DNA from: Pseudomonas migulae NBRC 103157
GTDB taxonomy: Bacteria > Pseudomonadota > Gammaproteobacteria > Pseudomonadales > Pseudomonadaceae
Assembly (NCBI RefSeq): GCF_002091715.1
Contig: NZ_BDAG01000056.1
Location: 1 to 34,949, forward strand
Reading direction: 5' to 3'
DNA length: 34,949 nucleotides
The position numbers and the translations under genes were made by a program. The notes beneath the pieces were generated by a model. That model was not told the DNA's origin. It saw nothing but the letters and a program-made list of their open reading frames with translations, and did not search any database. Positions 15,754 through 23,963 of the stretch are shown piece after piece (within the stretch, counting starts at the first letter, position 1; the number at the start of each line of letters is the position of its first letter).

Positions 15754-16686
15754 GTGAGCGCCACTCGGCGTAGCGCCGATGCTTTTGCCCTGCAAGTGAT
15801 GATGGGGTTGTGCCTGATCTGGGGCGTGCAGCAGGTGATGATCAAATGGGCGGCGCCTGACATTGCGCCGGTCATGCAGGCTGCGGGTCGATCGGGCATT
15901 TCTGCGTTGCTTGTAGGATTGCTGATTTGCTGGAAGGGCGGCTGGGATCAGGTCGGCAAGACGTGGCGCGGTGGACTGCTGGCGGGCGCGCTGTTTGGAC
16001 TGGAGTTCTTCTTCATTTCCGAAGGCTTGCAATTGACCACGGCCGCGCACATGTCGGTGTTCCTTTACACGGCGCCGATCTTCACTGCGCTGGGCGTGCA
16101 CTGGCTGCTGCCGAGTGAACGTTTGAGGCCCGTCCAGTGGCTGGGCATTTTTCTCGCGTTCATTGGGATTGCCATCGCATTTGCCGGCGGCGTGTCGTGG
16201 GACAACCTCGACCGACGCATGTTGATGGGCGATGCGCTTGGCGTGTTGGCCGGCGCCGCTTGGGGCGCGACCACCGTGGTGGTGCGCGCTTCGCGCCTGT
16301 CGGAAGCACCGGTGACGCTCACGTTGTTCTACCAGCTGATGGTCGGTTTCGTCGGTTTGCTGCTGATCGCGATGCTCAGTGGCCAGATTACCCACGTCAG
16401 CCTGACCACCGTGGCGGTGGCCAGTGTGCTGTTCCAGGGACTGGTGGTGTCGTTCTTCAGCTACCTGACCTGGTTCTGGTTGCTGCGTCGCTATCTGGCG
16501 GCGAACCTGGCGGTGTTTTCATTCATGACGCCGTTGTTCGGCGTCACGTTCGGCGTGGTCTTGCTGGGCGAAGCGCTGAGCCTCAACTTTGTCATCGGTG
16601 CCGTGCTGGTGCTGCTCGGCATCACGTTTGTCAGCGCTGAACAGTGGGTGCGCCGTCGTTTGCGCAAAGCCCTCGGCCAGCAATGA
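15754..16686 (+). CDS. DMT-family (EamA) transporter
   Basis: This 310-residue inner-membrane protein has about ten hydrophobic helices arranged as two EamA repeats. The first repeat contains LCLIWGVQQVMIKWAAP and a later MSVFLYTAPIFTALGVHWLL; the second begins at GDALGVLAGAAWGATTVVVR and contains NLAVFSFMTPLFGVTFGVVL. Such proteins export metabolites or amino acids, but the substrate cannot be read here. The start is a GTG at 15754 with GAGGT about seven bases before it. Its 3' end overlaps the convergent MFS gene by 56 bases, so transcripts from the two genes are complementary at their ends. Confidence 0.93.
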   Translation: MSATRRSADAFALQVMMGLCLIWGVQQVMIKWAAPDIAPVMQAAGRSGISALLVGLLICWKGGWDQVGKTWRGGLLAGALFGLEFFFISEGLQLTTAAHMSVFLYTAPIFTALGVHWLLPSERLRPVQWLGIFLAFIGIAIAFAGGVSWDNLDRRMLMGDALGVLAGAAWGATTVVVRASRLSEAPVTLTLFYQLMVGFVGLLLIAMLSGQITHVSLTTVAVASVLFQGLVVSFFSYLTWFWLLRRYLAANLAVFSFMTPLFGVTFGVVLLGEALSLNFVIGAVLVLLGITFVSAEQWVRRRLRKALGQQ

Positions 16687-17812
16687 CCGGACGGAGCAAC
16701 AGCCCACCCGCGATGAGCAAACCGCTGCCCGCCACGATCAGCGCCGGCTGCAAGCCACCGCTGAAATGACTGCTCAACGCGGCCAGCAACGGTCCGGCGA
16801 GCTGACCCACGGCGAAGCATGCGGTCAGCAGTCCGGCATTGCGTTGGGTGGCGTGGGGCGCCAGTTCCCGAGAGCGTTGCATCACCAGCTGCATGCAGGC
16901 CAGAAACGGCGTGCCACACAGCATCACCCCCAGCGCCAGGCCTGACCCACTGCCCAACAGGCAGGCAAACACACCGGCCGCTTGCAGCCACAACGTTGCC
17001 ATCAGCCAATGACGGGTGGCGTTCGGGTTGTGACGACGAAGACTCACCAGCACTACGCCGATGGCCGATGCCAGACCAAAGAACGGCCAGAACAGATCGG
17101 CTTGCCATTGGCCATGGAACTGCGCGTTGGCCATTTGCGAGAGGAACGTGGCCGGGATGATGTAGCCCAGACCGTACAAGCAGTAGATCACCCCTAAACG
17201 GCCGATCTCCTGGTTGCCCGAACCGGCAGCGCTGGAGGCGACTGCCACGGTGGCGGACGGTTGCGGCAGGAATGGCAAAATCCCCAGCAGCATCACCAGT
17301 GCAACGCCGGCATAGACCAGCCACAAGGTTGCGGAGGTCTGACCCAACAGGTTCGAGCCCAGGGCCAACAATCCCGTCAGAAAAATCCCCAGGCCCGGTC
17401 CGGCAAATACCACTGCGCCAAGCCGAGGTCGACCGGCTGCAGCGGCCAGTGGCTGGCTCAATGCAGTGATCATCACCAGCACCCAGGCGCTGGCCACGCC
17501 CGTGCCGAAACGCAGCAGTAAATGCGCCCAGAACCCATTGGCCCAGAACGATGCGAGGGTGAGTAATACACACAGCCACAAACCGCCCAGCAGCCGCTGC
17601 CGGACTTGCTCGGGTTTGCGGGAGAACATCGCGTCCACGGCGCCAACGAAATACCCAAGGTAGTTGGCTGCGGCAATCAGACCGGCGGCCGTGAGGTCGA
17701 TCTGACCTTCGCTGAGCAGGTGTGGCAATTGCGGGGTGAGGGCGAACCGTCCGATGCCCATGGCCATCATGAGCGCGATAAAACTGGCGAGTAAGCGAAT
17801 CAGCGGGGACAT
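16631..17812 (-). CDS. MFS transporter, YbfB/YjiJ family
   Basis: This 393-residue protein has about twelve hydrophobic segments. The N-terminus IALMMAMGIGRFALTPQLPHLL is a signature of the YbfB/YjiJ group of major facilitator proteins, as is AGLIAAANYLGYFVGA next to it. YCLYGLGYIIPATFLSQMA opens the second half. The substrate is unknown. It is transcribed away from a LysR-type regulator whose gene starts about 100 bases upstream, so that regulator probably controls it. The 3' end overlaps the DMT transporter gene tail-to-tail. Confidence 0.92.
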   Translation of the reverse strand: MSPLIRLLASFIALMMAMGIGRFALTPQLPHLLSEGQIDLTAAGLIAAANYLGYFVGAVDAMFSRKPEQVRQRLLGGLWLCVLLTLASFWANGFWAHLLLRFGTGVASAWVLVMITALSQPLAAAAGRPRLGAVVFAGPGLGIFLTGLLALGSNLLGQTSATLWLVYAGVALVMLLGILPFLPQPSATVAVASSAAGSGNQEIGRLGVIYCLYGLGYIIPATFLSQMANAQFHGQWQADLFWPFFGLASAIGVVLVSLRRHNPNATRHWLMATLWLQAAGVFACLLGSGSGLALGVMLCGTPFLACMQLVMQRSRELAPHATQRNAGLLTACFAVGQLAGPLLAALSSHFSGGLQPALIVAGSGLLIAGGLLLRPVIAGRGLCANDGAPTVQR

Positions 17813-17915
17813 AGTCTGAGTTCCGGCAGAGGATCAATGACCGTCAGGCTAGGACTGATTGACTTTCTTTAAAAATGAATAATAGTGAGTAACTTGTTCT
17901 GATTTGGAGAATGTC

Positions 17916-18809
17916 GTGGAGTTCAGCCAATTGCGGATCTTCCAGGCCGTGGCGGAAGAGGGCTCGATCACCCGTGCGGCCGAACGTTTGCATCGGGTGC
18001 CGTCGAATCTGTCGACACGCCTTAAACAGCTTGAGGAGCAACTGGGCGTAGAACTCTTCCTGCGCGAGCGTCAGCGTTTGCAGTTGTCTCCTGCGGGAAA
18101 AGTCCTGCTGGACTACACCGCGAAGCTGTTCAACCTGCGCAACGAAGCGCAAGCGGCCGTGCAGGGTGGGCAACCGGCGGGCGATTTCGTGCTGGGTACG
18201 ATGTACAGCACCGCGGCCATTTACCTTCCACAACTGTTGGCCCGCTATCACCGCACCTACCCGGCGGTGAACCTGCAGGTGCAGTCCGGGCCCAGTGGTG
18301 AGCTGCTGGAAGGCTTGCTCACCGGTCGCCTCGATGCGGCGCTGGTGGATGGCCCGCTGGAGTTGGCCGGGCTCGATGGCGTGCCTTTTCGCGAGGAACG
18401 CCTGGTGCTGATCAGCGAAGCCGATCATCCGCCGGTGCGCAGCGCGCTGGATGTGGAGGGGCGCTCGGTGTTCACCTTTCGACACGGTTGTTCTTACCGG
18501 ACGCGTCTGGAAGCCTGGTTCGCCCACGATCACGCGGCCATGGGCCGGGCGATGGAAATCGAGTCCTATCCCGGAATGCTCGCGTGCGTGATTGCCGGTT
18601 CGGGTGTGGCGCTGATGTCGGAGTCGATGCTGGCCAGTCTGCCGGGCCGCGAAAGTGTGGCGGTGCACCCGTTGGCCGAGCCGTTCGCCACCGCGACGAC
18701 CTGGCTGATGTGGCGCAAGGGCATGGTCGGGGCCAATCTGAATGCGTGGATAGAGCAGCAACAGACGGTCTTTCCATCGGAAGCGATCCCGGCGCAGGCA
18801 ATAGCCTGA
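17916..18809 (+). CDS. LysR-type regulator, PtrR-like
   Basis: The product is 297 residues. GTG 17916 is chosen because GGAG lies six bases before it and the sequence then begins MEFSQLRIFQAVAEEGSIT; a TTG further up is less likely and the nearby ATG is out of frame. The N-terminus is the LysR winged HTH (ITRAAERLHRVPSNLSTRLK). The effector domain has FRHGCSYRTRLEAWF and MESYPGMLACVIAGSGVAL-like stretches shared, from memory, with E. coli PtrR (YneJ), a putrescine-use regulator. It is divergent from the MFS gene, the usual layout for a LysR protein and its target. A gene in this position, PA1413 in P. aeruginosa, is also a LysR gene. Confidence 0.93.
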   Translation: MEFSQLRIFQAVAEEGSITRAAERLHRVPSNLSTRLKQLEEQLGVELFLRERQRLQLSPAGKVLLDYTAKLFNLRNEAQAAVQGGQPAGDFVLGTMYSTAAIYLPQLLARYHRTYPAVNLQVQSGPSGELLEGLLTGRLDAALVDGPLELAGLDGVPFREERLVLISEADHPPVRSALDVEGRSVFTFRHGCSYRTRLEAWFAHDHAAMGRAMEIESYPGMLACVIAGSGVALMSESMLASLPGRESVAVHPLAEPFATATTWLMWRKGMVGANLNAWIEQQQTVFPSEAIPAQAIA

Positions 18810-18886
18810 ACGAATGGTCAGGTATTTGGATCAATTCAGTAACAGATCATTGCGGATTTTGCCGAGCATTGCGTAGGACTTCGGAC

Positions 18887-18931
18887 TATTATCAGTGCGA
18901 AGGGGCTACAGAATTTCAGCCGCTCGGCACT
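18887..18931 (+). promoter_or_regulatory. Promoter and leader hairpin of the PA1414-like gene
   Basis: TATTAT (18887-18892) is a good -10 candidate. Just after it, AGTGC at 18894-18898 pairs with GCACT at 18927-18931, and GGCT at 18904-18907 pairs with AGCC at 18918-18921, giving a leader hairpin before the start at 18949. I found no convincing Anr box; TTGGATCAATTCAG at 18826 matches the TTGAT-N4-ATCAA pattern at only six of ten positions. Confidence 0.45.
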
Positions 18932-18948
18932 ACCCTGAAGGGGGCACC

Positions 18949-19077
18949 ATGAAAGAGAAAATCCAAAACTGGCTGCATGACCTGGGTGTTGCACTCGGTT
19001 TGATCGAACCGCCTCTGCAACCTGTGCCTATTCGCACTGACGATGAGCAGCGTCGACGCCAGCAGCGCCGTCGGTAA
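18949..19077 (+). CDS. PA1414-family small protein (SicX sRNA locus in P. aeruginosa)
   Basis: This frame encodes 42 residues, MKEKIQNWLHDLGVALGLIE followed by PPLQPVPIRTDDEQRRRQQ and an Arg-rich end. The ATG at 18949 follows AAGGGGG at a good distance. The sequence looks like the PA1414 family. In P. aeruginosa the PA1414 locus encodes SicX, a low-oxygen-induced small RNA reported to control anaerobic ubiquinone synthesis and the chronic/acute infection switch. Here, therefore, the RNA, the peptide or both may be the functional product. An amphipathic N-terminal helix and basic tail are visible. Its position next to a LysR gene matches the PA1413-PA1414 order as I recall it. Whether the peptide is made cannot be told from sequence. 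Confidence 0.8.
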   Translation: MKEKIQNWLHDLGVALGLIEPPLQPVPIRTDDEQRRRQQRRR

Positions 19078-19091
19078 TACGCGTCAAGGTC

Positions 19092-19188
19092 CAAAAGATC
19101 GCAGCTTTCGGCAGCTCCTGCAGGGAGTCGCGCCAATGCTGCGATTTGTTCGCGTACCTGTAGGAGCTGCCGAAGGCTGCGATCTTTG
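19092..19188. repeat. Inverted-repeat pair (GTAGGAGCTGCCGAAGGCTGCGATC type)
   Basis: Two arms of about 30 bases, AAGATCGCAGCTTTCGGCAG and its near-complement, flank about 35 bases. This is a third REP-like family, distinct from those at 9480 and 12331. The same unit recurs at 30491-30585. Confidence 0.85.
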
Positions 19189-19203
19189 ACATTTCCATGA
19201 TGC

Positions 19204-19455
19204 TCAATACCGCCCAATCTCCATCAAAAACCGACTCAAGTCATTCGCCGTCCTGGCGGTCTTGATCATCCAGTCTTCCTCCGCCGTAAATGCCGTCAAC
19301 CCCAACTCATCTTCCAGATGGAAGATCAGGTCTTCGATGTCCGCTTTATCCAACCCTAACTCCGTCAGGCTGGCGTTATCGTCGAAGTCTTGCTGAGGCT
19401 CCAGCAGTCGGCTGATGAAACGATGCACAGCGGCATCTATGTCGGCTCTTTCCAT
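19204..19455 (-). CDS. Acyl-carrier-protein-like protein without attachment serine
   Basis: This 83-residue acidic protein reads MERADIDAAVHRFISRLLEP and later FDDNASLTELGLDKADIEDLIFHLEDELGL split over two helices. The length and pattern match an acyl carrier protein, where 'LGxDSLD.VEL....E..F' carries the phosphopantetheine serine. Here the matching text is LGLDKAD, so Lys replaces Ser and the protein should not be modified. I infer a structural or regulatory ACP-like fold. It lies between a REP pair and the MBL-hydrolase gene on the same strand. The annotation rests on pattern matching by eye. Confidence 0.8.
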   Translation of the reverse strand: MERADIDAAVHRFISRLLEPQQDFDDNASLTELGLDKADIEDLIFHLEDELGLTAFTAEEDWMIKTARTANDLSRFLMEIGRY

Positions 19456-19511
19456 GAGAGTTCTTCAAAGGCGTCGGTATTGTTGTTCCCTGCGCTTGAG
19501 TACAGCAGGCT

Positions 19512-20237
19512 TCACGCATGTGAGCGCTGCCACTCGTCAATCATGCTGCGCAAATGTTCCCCGGAAAAACTCCCGAAATGTCCGCCATGCACGGTGCGGA
19601 TCGGCAACTCACGCAAGCGTTGCAGGCTGCGCGCGTAGTCATCAAGGTTGGAGTGGTAGGCGTCTTCGATCAGCGGCCCGTCGTAGATGATGTCGCCGCT
19701 GAACAACGTCTCGGTCGCGGCCTCATACAGGCTGATGCCGCCCGGTGAATGCCCGGGTGTGTGCAGCACTTGCAACACGCGATTGCCCAGATCCAGCACG
19801 TCACCTTCTTCAATCAACCCCGTGGCGGGTGCGGCTTTGACCCGGTATTCGGCGTAACACAGCGGGCAGTCGGGGTGAGCCTCGAACATGTCGTCGCCGA
19901 CGAATGCCCGGCTTAAATCGTTTTCGCCGTCAGGTGCCGCCAGGATGCCGGCCTCGGCGGGATGCACCAGGCGTTCAGCAAATTCGTGATGGCCGGCGAT
20001 GTGATCGAAATGGCAGTGACTGGCCACGGCCACCAGCGGCCGTTCGGTGATCCACGGCAATTGCTCGCGCAGACTGACCAGCCCGGAGCCGCTGTCCAGC
20101 AGCAGGTCCTTGTCGCGGCCCTGAATGTGCCAGAGGTTGCAGCGGTAGAAGGGGCGGATGTAGGGCTCGTGGATCAGGCGGATGCCGTCGCTGAGCTGTT
20201 TGACCTCGAACCACTGATCGCGGCTGACGATCTTCAT
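19512..20237 (-). CDS. MBL-fold metallo-hydrolase
   Basis: This 241-residue protein starts at ATG 20237 (MKIVSRDQWFEVKQL) with GGAGA eight bases upstream; an upstream extension is not protein-like. It has the metallo-beta-lactamase metal set: H74-x-H76-x-D78-H79 in SHCHFDHIAGHH, H163 in HTPGHSPGG, D182 in FSGDIIYDG and a late His near 217-220 (VHGGHFGSF). Two zinc ions or similar metals are expected. Substrates of such enzymes vary (thioesters, lactones, nucleic acids) and none is indicated. It is upstream of the ACP-like gene and downstream of the symporter gene, with a strong terminator between it and the symporter. Confidence 0.92.
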   Translation of the reverse strand: MKIVSRDQWFEVKQLSDGIRLIHEPYIRPFYRCNLWHIQGRDKDLLLDSGSGLVSLREQLPWITERPLVAVASHCHFDHIAGHHEFAERLVHPAEAGILAAPDGENDLSRAFVGDDMFEAHPDCPLCYAEYRVKAAPATGLIEEGDVLDLGNRVLQVLHTPGHSPGGISLYEAATETLFSGDIIYDGPLIEDAYHSNLDDYARSLQRLRELPIRTVHGGHFGSFSGEHLRSMIDEWQRSHA

Positions 20238-20255
20238 AAACGATTTCTCCAGACG

Positions 20256-20291
20256 AAAAAAAACGGGTGTGGCAACCGACGCCACACCCGT
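20256..20291 (-). terminator. Terminator between symporter and MBL gene
   Basis: ACGGGTGTGGC (20263-20273) and GCCACACCCGT (20281-20291) form an 11-bp stem with a seven-base loop. On the minus strand it is followed by a T-run (plus-strand A-run 20256-20263), ending the symporter transcript. Confidence 0.9.
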
Positions 20292-20321
20292 CGAAGAAAG
20301 CATCAAGTCGTTATGTTCAGC

Positions 20322-21701
20322 TTAGGCGGCGCTGGCCACCAGTGCAGGGCGACGGGACAGCAAGCTGACCACCACGAAACTCACCAGACCTACGCCGAGG
20401 CTGTAGTAGATCGGGGTGTTGGCGTCCATGCCGTCCTTGATCATGAACAGCAGCGCGGTGGCGAAGCCCATGCCCATGCTGGCGATAGCGCCGGCGGTCG
20501 TTGCGCGTTTCCAGAAGATTGCACCGATCAGCGGGATCAGCATGCCGCCCACCAACAGGTTGTAGGCCAGGGTCAAGGCACTGATCACGTCGTTTACCAC
20601 CAGAGCGATACCCAGCACCACGAAACCGGTCAGCAGGGTGAACAGGCGGTTGATGCCCAAGCTCGACGCTTTACCGCCGCGCAGTTTCGGCAGCAGGTCT
20701 TCGGTCAGGGTGGTGGCCGCGGCGAGCAGGCCGGCGCTGGCGGTGGACATCATGGCTGCCAGGGCTGCGGCGATCACCAGGCCACGGATACCGTCCGGCA
20801 GGGACAGTTTGACGATGGCGGCGAAGGCGTTGTTGACGTTGTCCAGGTCTGGGATCAGCACATGAGCGGCCATGCCGATCAGGGCGCAGGCCAGTCCGTA
20901 AAGGATGCAGTAGAAGCCTGCGAATGTGCCGGCGACCTGAGCCACTTTGGCGCTCTTGACGGTGAACACACGCTGCCAGATGTCCTGGCCGATCAGGATC
21001 CCGAAGAAGTAGATCATGAAGTAGGTAATGATGGTGTCCCAGCCAATCGTGGTGAAGCTGAAGGCGGTTGCAGGCAGTTTCAACACCAACTCATCCCAAC
21101 CACCGACGCGGTACAGGCAGATGGGCAACAGGATGAACATCAGGCCAACGGTCTTGATGATGAACTGGACGATGTCGGTCAGGGTCAGGGACCACATGCC
21201 GCCAATTGCCGAATAAATCACCACCACGCCACCGCCGACCAAGACCGACAGCCAGAACGGCAGGTCGAACAGCACTTGCAGCACGGTGCCAATGGCCAGG
21301 ATCGAAACCACGCCGATCATCAGCGCGTACGCCAGCATGATTACCGCACTCGCGGTGCGGGCCATCGGGTTGTAGCGTTTTTCCAGCACCTGGGTAACGG
21401 TGTAGATTTTCAGTTTCAGCAGCGGTTTGGCGAGGAACAGGTTCAGCGCCACGATCCCGCAACCGAGGGCCGCGCAGAGCCAGAAACCGGAAATGCCATG
21501 GACGTAGCCAAGGCGCACGGTGCCAACGGTAGAGGCGCCGCCCAGAACGGTAGCGGCCATGGTACCCATGTACAGGCTCGGGCCGAGGTTACGACCGGCG
21601 ACCAAAAAGTCTTCGTTGGTCTTGGCCTTGCGCATGCCGTAGTAGCCGAGTAGCAGCATCGCGGCGGCGTAGATGAGTACGACGAATAAATCCAATGCCA
21701 T
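20322..21701 (-). CDS. Sodium:solute symporter of the gbu locus
   Basis: This 459-residue protein has about 13 hydrophobic segments and belongs to the SSS family, as shown by the N-terminal Gly-rich GRNLGPSLYMGTMAATVLGG and by AALAAMMSTASAGLLAAATT in the later half, the usual sodium-site helix. It imports a solute with sodium. In P. aeruginosa the related GpuP symporter sits with guanidinopropionase, and PA1418 is the equivalent gene near gbuA, so 4-guanidinobutyrate or a similar compound is the likely substrate. That is inference from context. It lies downstream of the NCS1 permease, with a REP-bearing gap, and ends in a strong terminator. Confidence 0.92.
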   Translation of the reverse strand: MALDLFVVLIYAAAMLLLGYYGMRKAKTNEDFLVAGRNLGPSLYMGTMAATVLGGASTVGTVRLGYVHGISGFWLCAALGCGIVALNLFLAKPLLKLKIYTVTQVLEKRYNPMARTASAVIMLAYALMIGVVSILAIGTVLQVLFDLPFWLSVLVGGGVVVIYSAIGGMWSLTLTDIVQFIIKTVGLMFILLPICLYRVGGWDELVLKLPATAFSFTTIGWDTIITYFMIYFFGILIGQDIWQRVFTVKSAKVAQVAGTFAGFYCILYGLACALIGMAAHVLIPDLDNVNNAFAAIVKLSLPDGIRGLVIAAALAAMMSTASAGLLAAATTLTEDLLPKLRGGKASSLGINRLFTLLTGFVVLGIALVVNDVISALTLAYNLLVGGMLIPLIGAIFWKRATTAGAIASMGMGFATALLFMIKDGMDANTPIYYSLGVGLVSFVVVSLLSRRPALVASAA

Positions 21702-21770
21702 GTTGGCGTGTCTCCGATTGTCTTTTTTATGGTGAGGCTGAAAAGCAATGTGGCAATCAGGCCGCTCTTT

Positions 21771-21937
21771 TGTGGCGAGGGAGTTTGCTGTGGCGAGGGG
21801 GCTTGCCCCCGTTGGGTCGCGAAGCGGCCCCGAACCTGTAACCGCAGTTCTTTTAGTCAGAACTCGTTACTGCATTGCGACTGCTGCGCAGTCGAACGGG
21901 GGCAAGCCCCCTCGCCACAAAATTCCCTCGCCACAGA
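21771..21937. repeat. REPIN (TGTGGCGAGGGGGCTTGCCCCC type) with nested partial copies
   Basis: The core arms TGGCGAGGGGGCTTGCCCCC and their inverse (21790-21919) flank about 90 bases. Outside each arm is an extra partial copy (TGTGGCGAGGGAGTTTG at the left; AATTCCCTCGCCACA at the right), so one REPIN seems to have been placed inside another. It lies in the gap between the NCS1 permease and the symporter. Confidence 0.9.
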
Positions 21938-21965
21938 GGTTCCGTTCACCACCGTTTGTGTCGAA

Positions 21966-23477
21966 TCAGGCGGCTTGTCGCAACGCCGGTTTACCGAGCG
22001 AATCCGTGCCCTTGCTGCGTGGATCATTCGGCCCGAACACCGCAGCCGGTTCAGGGAACAGGCTCAGTAGCGCCAGGTACACCAGCGAGGCCAGGCCGAG
22101 GGTCACCGGCAGGCTGATGTCGATGCCATCCGCCAGGTTCCCGAGCACACCCACGAACTGCCCCGGCAGGTTCACAAAGCACAGGCCGACCAAGGCACTC
22201 GGGATCCAGGCACCCAGCCCACGCCAGTTCCAGCCATGGGTGAACCAGTAACGACCGCCTTTCTCGCCGCGGGTGAACACTTGCAGGTCATCCGGGCAAT
22301 AGAAGCCGCGGCGCACCAGCAGACCGATGATCATGATCACCATCCACGGGGTGGTGCAGGTGATGATCAGCACGGCGAAGGTCGACACGCTCTGCACCAG
22401 GTTCGCCGCGAAGCGTCCGATGAAGATGAAGGCAATCGACATCACACCGATCAACAGGGTGGCCTTGACCCGCGACAGTACACGCGGGAACACGCTGGAC
22501 ATGTCCAGCCCGGTGCCATACAGCGAGGTGGTGCCGGTGGACATGCCGCCGATCACCGCAATCAGGCACACCGGCAGGAAGAACCAGCTCGGCGAAACGG
22601 CCAGCAGGCCACCGACGTAGTTGTTCGCCGCGATGTAGTCCGGCGCCTTGATCGCGACGATGGTCGCGGTGGCGAGGCCGAACAGGAACGGGATGAACGT
22701 TGCGATCTGCGAGATCACCACGGCCGCCATGATCCGGCGCTTGGAGGTGTCACGCGGGATGTAACGCGACCAGTCGCCGAGGAATGCGCCGAAGGAAATC
22801 GGGTTGCTCATTGCCACCAGCGCTGCGCCGATAAAGGCTGCCCAGAAACCCGGCTGACCCATGTTCACGGTCCCGGCGTAGTTCACATCGAAAGGACCGG
22901 CGAACGCGAAGATGCCCAGCAGGAACAACAGGCTGGCGCTCCACACCGCGATCTTGTTGACCCACAGCAGGAAGCGGAAACCGTAGATGCAAACCGTCAG
23001 CACCAGAATCGCGAACAGACCATAGGCCAGGCCCAGGGTCAGGTCGGTTTCCGGCAGGCCGATCAGGCGTTTCGCACCACCGATCAACGCGTCACCCGAA
23101 CTCCACACCGAGAGCGAAAAGAAGGCGATAGCGGTCAGCAACGATAGAAACGAACCGACGATCCGCCCGTGCACACCGAAGTGAGCACCGGAAGACACGG
23201 CATTGTTGGTGCCGTTGATCGGACCGAACAGGCCCATGGGCGCGAGGATCAGTGAGCCCAGCAACACGCCCAGCACAATCGCCCAGGCGCCGGCCTGGAA
23301 AGACAGGCCAAACAGAACCGGGAAACTGCCGAGCACGGCGGTGGCAAAGGTGTTGGAACCACCGAAGATCATTCGGAACAAGTCCGTCGGGCCTGCGGTG
23401 CGTTCGTTGTCCGGGATCTGTTCGACCCCGTAGGTTTCAATGTGCGTAAGGCTTTGGTCGTTGTTGTTGTTATTCAT
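21966..23477 (-). CDS. NCS1-family purine/cytosine permease-like transporter
   Basis: This 503-residue membrane protein has about 12 hydrophobic segments and NCS1 features: IETYGVEQIPDNERTAG near the start, typical of CodB/purine permeases, then GSFPVLFGLSFQAGAWAIVL, GPINGTNNAVSSGAHFGVHG and SNPISFGAFLGDWSRYIP. Proteins of this kind take up nucleobases, hydantoins or related nitrogen compounds with sodium or protons. The start is ATG 23477, with GGAGCTGATC just upstream as RBS. In P. aeruginosa PA1419 is the corresponding gene as I recall. Its position between symporter and gbuA suggests the locus handles more than one nitrogen compound. The substrate is unknown. Confidence 0.9.
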   Translation of the reverse strand: MNNNNNDQSLTHIETYGVEQIPDNERTAGPTDLFRMIFGGSNTFATAVLGSFPVLFGLSFQAGAWAIVLGVLLGSLILAPMGLFGPINGTNNAVSSGAHFGVHGRIVGSFLSLLTAIAFFSLSVWSSGDALIGGAKRLIGLPETDLTLGLAYGLFAILVLTVCIYGFRFLLWVNKIAVWSASLLFLLGIFAFAGPFDVNYAGTVNMGQPGFWAAFIGAALVAMSNPISFGAFLGDWSRYIPRDTSKRRIMAAVVISQIATFIPFLFGLATATIVAIKAPDYIAANNYVGGLLAVSPSWFFLPVCLIAVIGGMSTGTTSLYGTGLDMSSVFPRVLSRVKATLLIGVMSIAFIFIGRFAANLVQSVSTFAVLIITCTTPWMVIMIIGLLVRRGFYCPDDLQVFTRGEKGGRYWFTHGWNWRGLGAWIPSALVGLCFVNLPGQFVGVLGNLADGIDISLPVTLGLASLVYLALLSLFPEPAAVFGPNDPRSKGTDSLGKPALRQAA

Positions 23478-23531
23478 GATCAGCTCCGATCATAAAGGCG
23501 CGCTCATCGTGTGTGAGCGTCACCTGTTTGG

Positions 23532-23954
23532 CTAAGGGGTTGGCAGCCCTTCCGGCATCGCGGACAAATGTTCGTGGCAGGCCAGCCATAGGCCTTGTTG
23601 TTCTTGGCCAGACGCTTGTTTCTTGAAAACAATCGTCTCGCGTTCCTGGCTGAAGTGTTGCTCCCCTTGCATGCGCAGCTCGGTGGCCACGTCATGGATG
23701 AAGATCGCTACGTCGCCCTGCAGGCTGACGAAAGCGTTGCTCGAGGTGCACGACAGCACTTCGAAGCCATCCTCCGAGCGCCAGGTGTCCCACAACGCCT
23801 GATAGGCATCGCGCGACAGCAGGGGCTGTTCGAGGGTGTAGAACACGAAGCTCGCGTCGGTGCTGAACGCACCGAAGTAGGCTTCGCGATCATTACGGGC
23901 GAAGGCGGCTACCAGATTGGCAGCGGCCTTGAGTACCTGATCACGTTCGCTCAC
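23532..23954 (-). CDS. NTF2/SnoaL-like protein of the gbu locus
   Basis: This protein of about 140 residues starts at GTG 23954 (MSERDQVLKAAANLV), with GAGGA six bases before it; TTG 23960 is less likely. The pattern VAAFARNDREAYFGAFSTDASFVFY and DVAIFIHDVATELRM is that of the NTF2-like cone fold (nuclear transport factor 2 / SnoaL group). It could be a small enzyme or a ligand-binding protein. It begins nine bases after the end of gbuA and is followed by the permease gene, so it is likely cotranscribed with guanidinobutyrase. PA1420 may be the equivalent in P. aeruginosa (memory). Its role in guanidinobutyrate use is not established. Confidence 0.85.
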   Translation of the reverse strand: MSERDQVLKAAANLVAAFARNDREAYFGAFSTDASFVFYTLEQPLLSRDAYQALWDTWRSEDGFEVLSCTSSNAFVSLQGDVAIFIHDVATELRMQGEQHFSQERETIVFKKQASGQEQQGLWLACHEHLSAMPEGLPTP

Positions 23955-23963
23955 GGCCAATCC

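Noticed and set aside
16491..17837. 448-residue minus-strand frame overlapping the MFS gene
   Set aside because: It is out of frame with the MFS protein and rich in Arg, Gly, Ser and Pro without membrane segments.
18826..18839. Possible Anr/FNR box before the PA1414-like gene
   Set aside because: Only six of ten consensus positions match, and it is about 66 bases upstream of the transcript start predicted from TATTAT, not the usual 41.5.
19962..21653. 563-residue plus-strand open frame opposite the symporter
   Set aside because: It is Gln/His/Gly-rich low-complexity text, typical of the complement of a GC-rich membrane-protein gene, and spans parts of two real genes.
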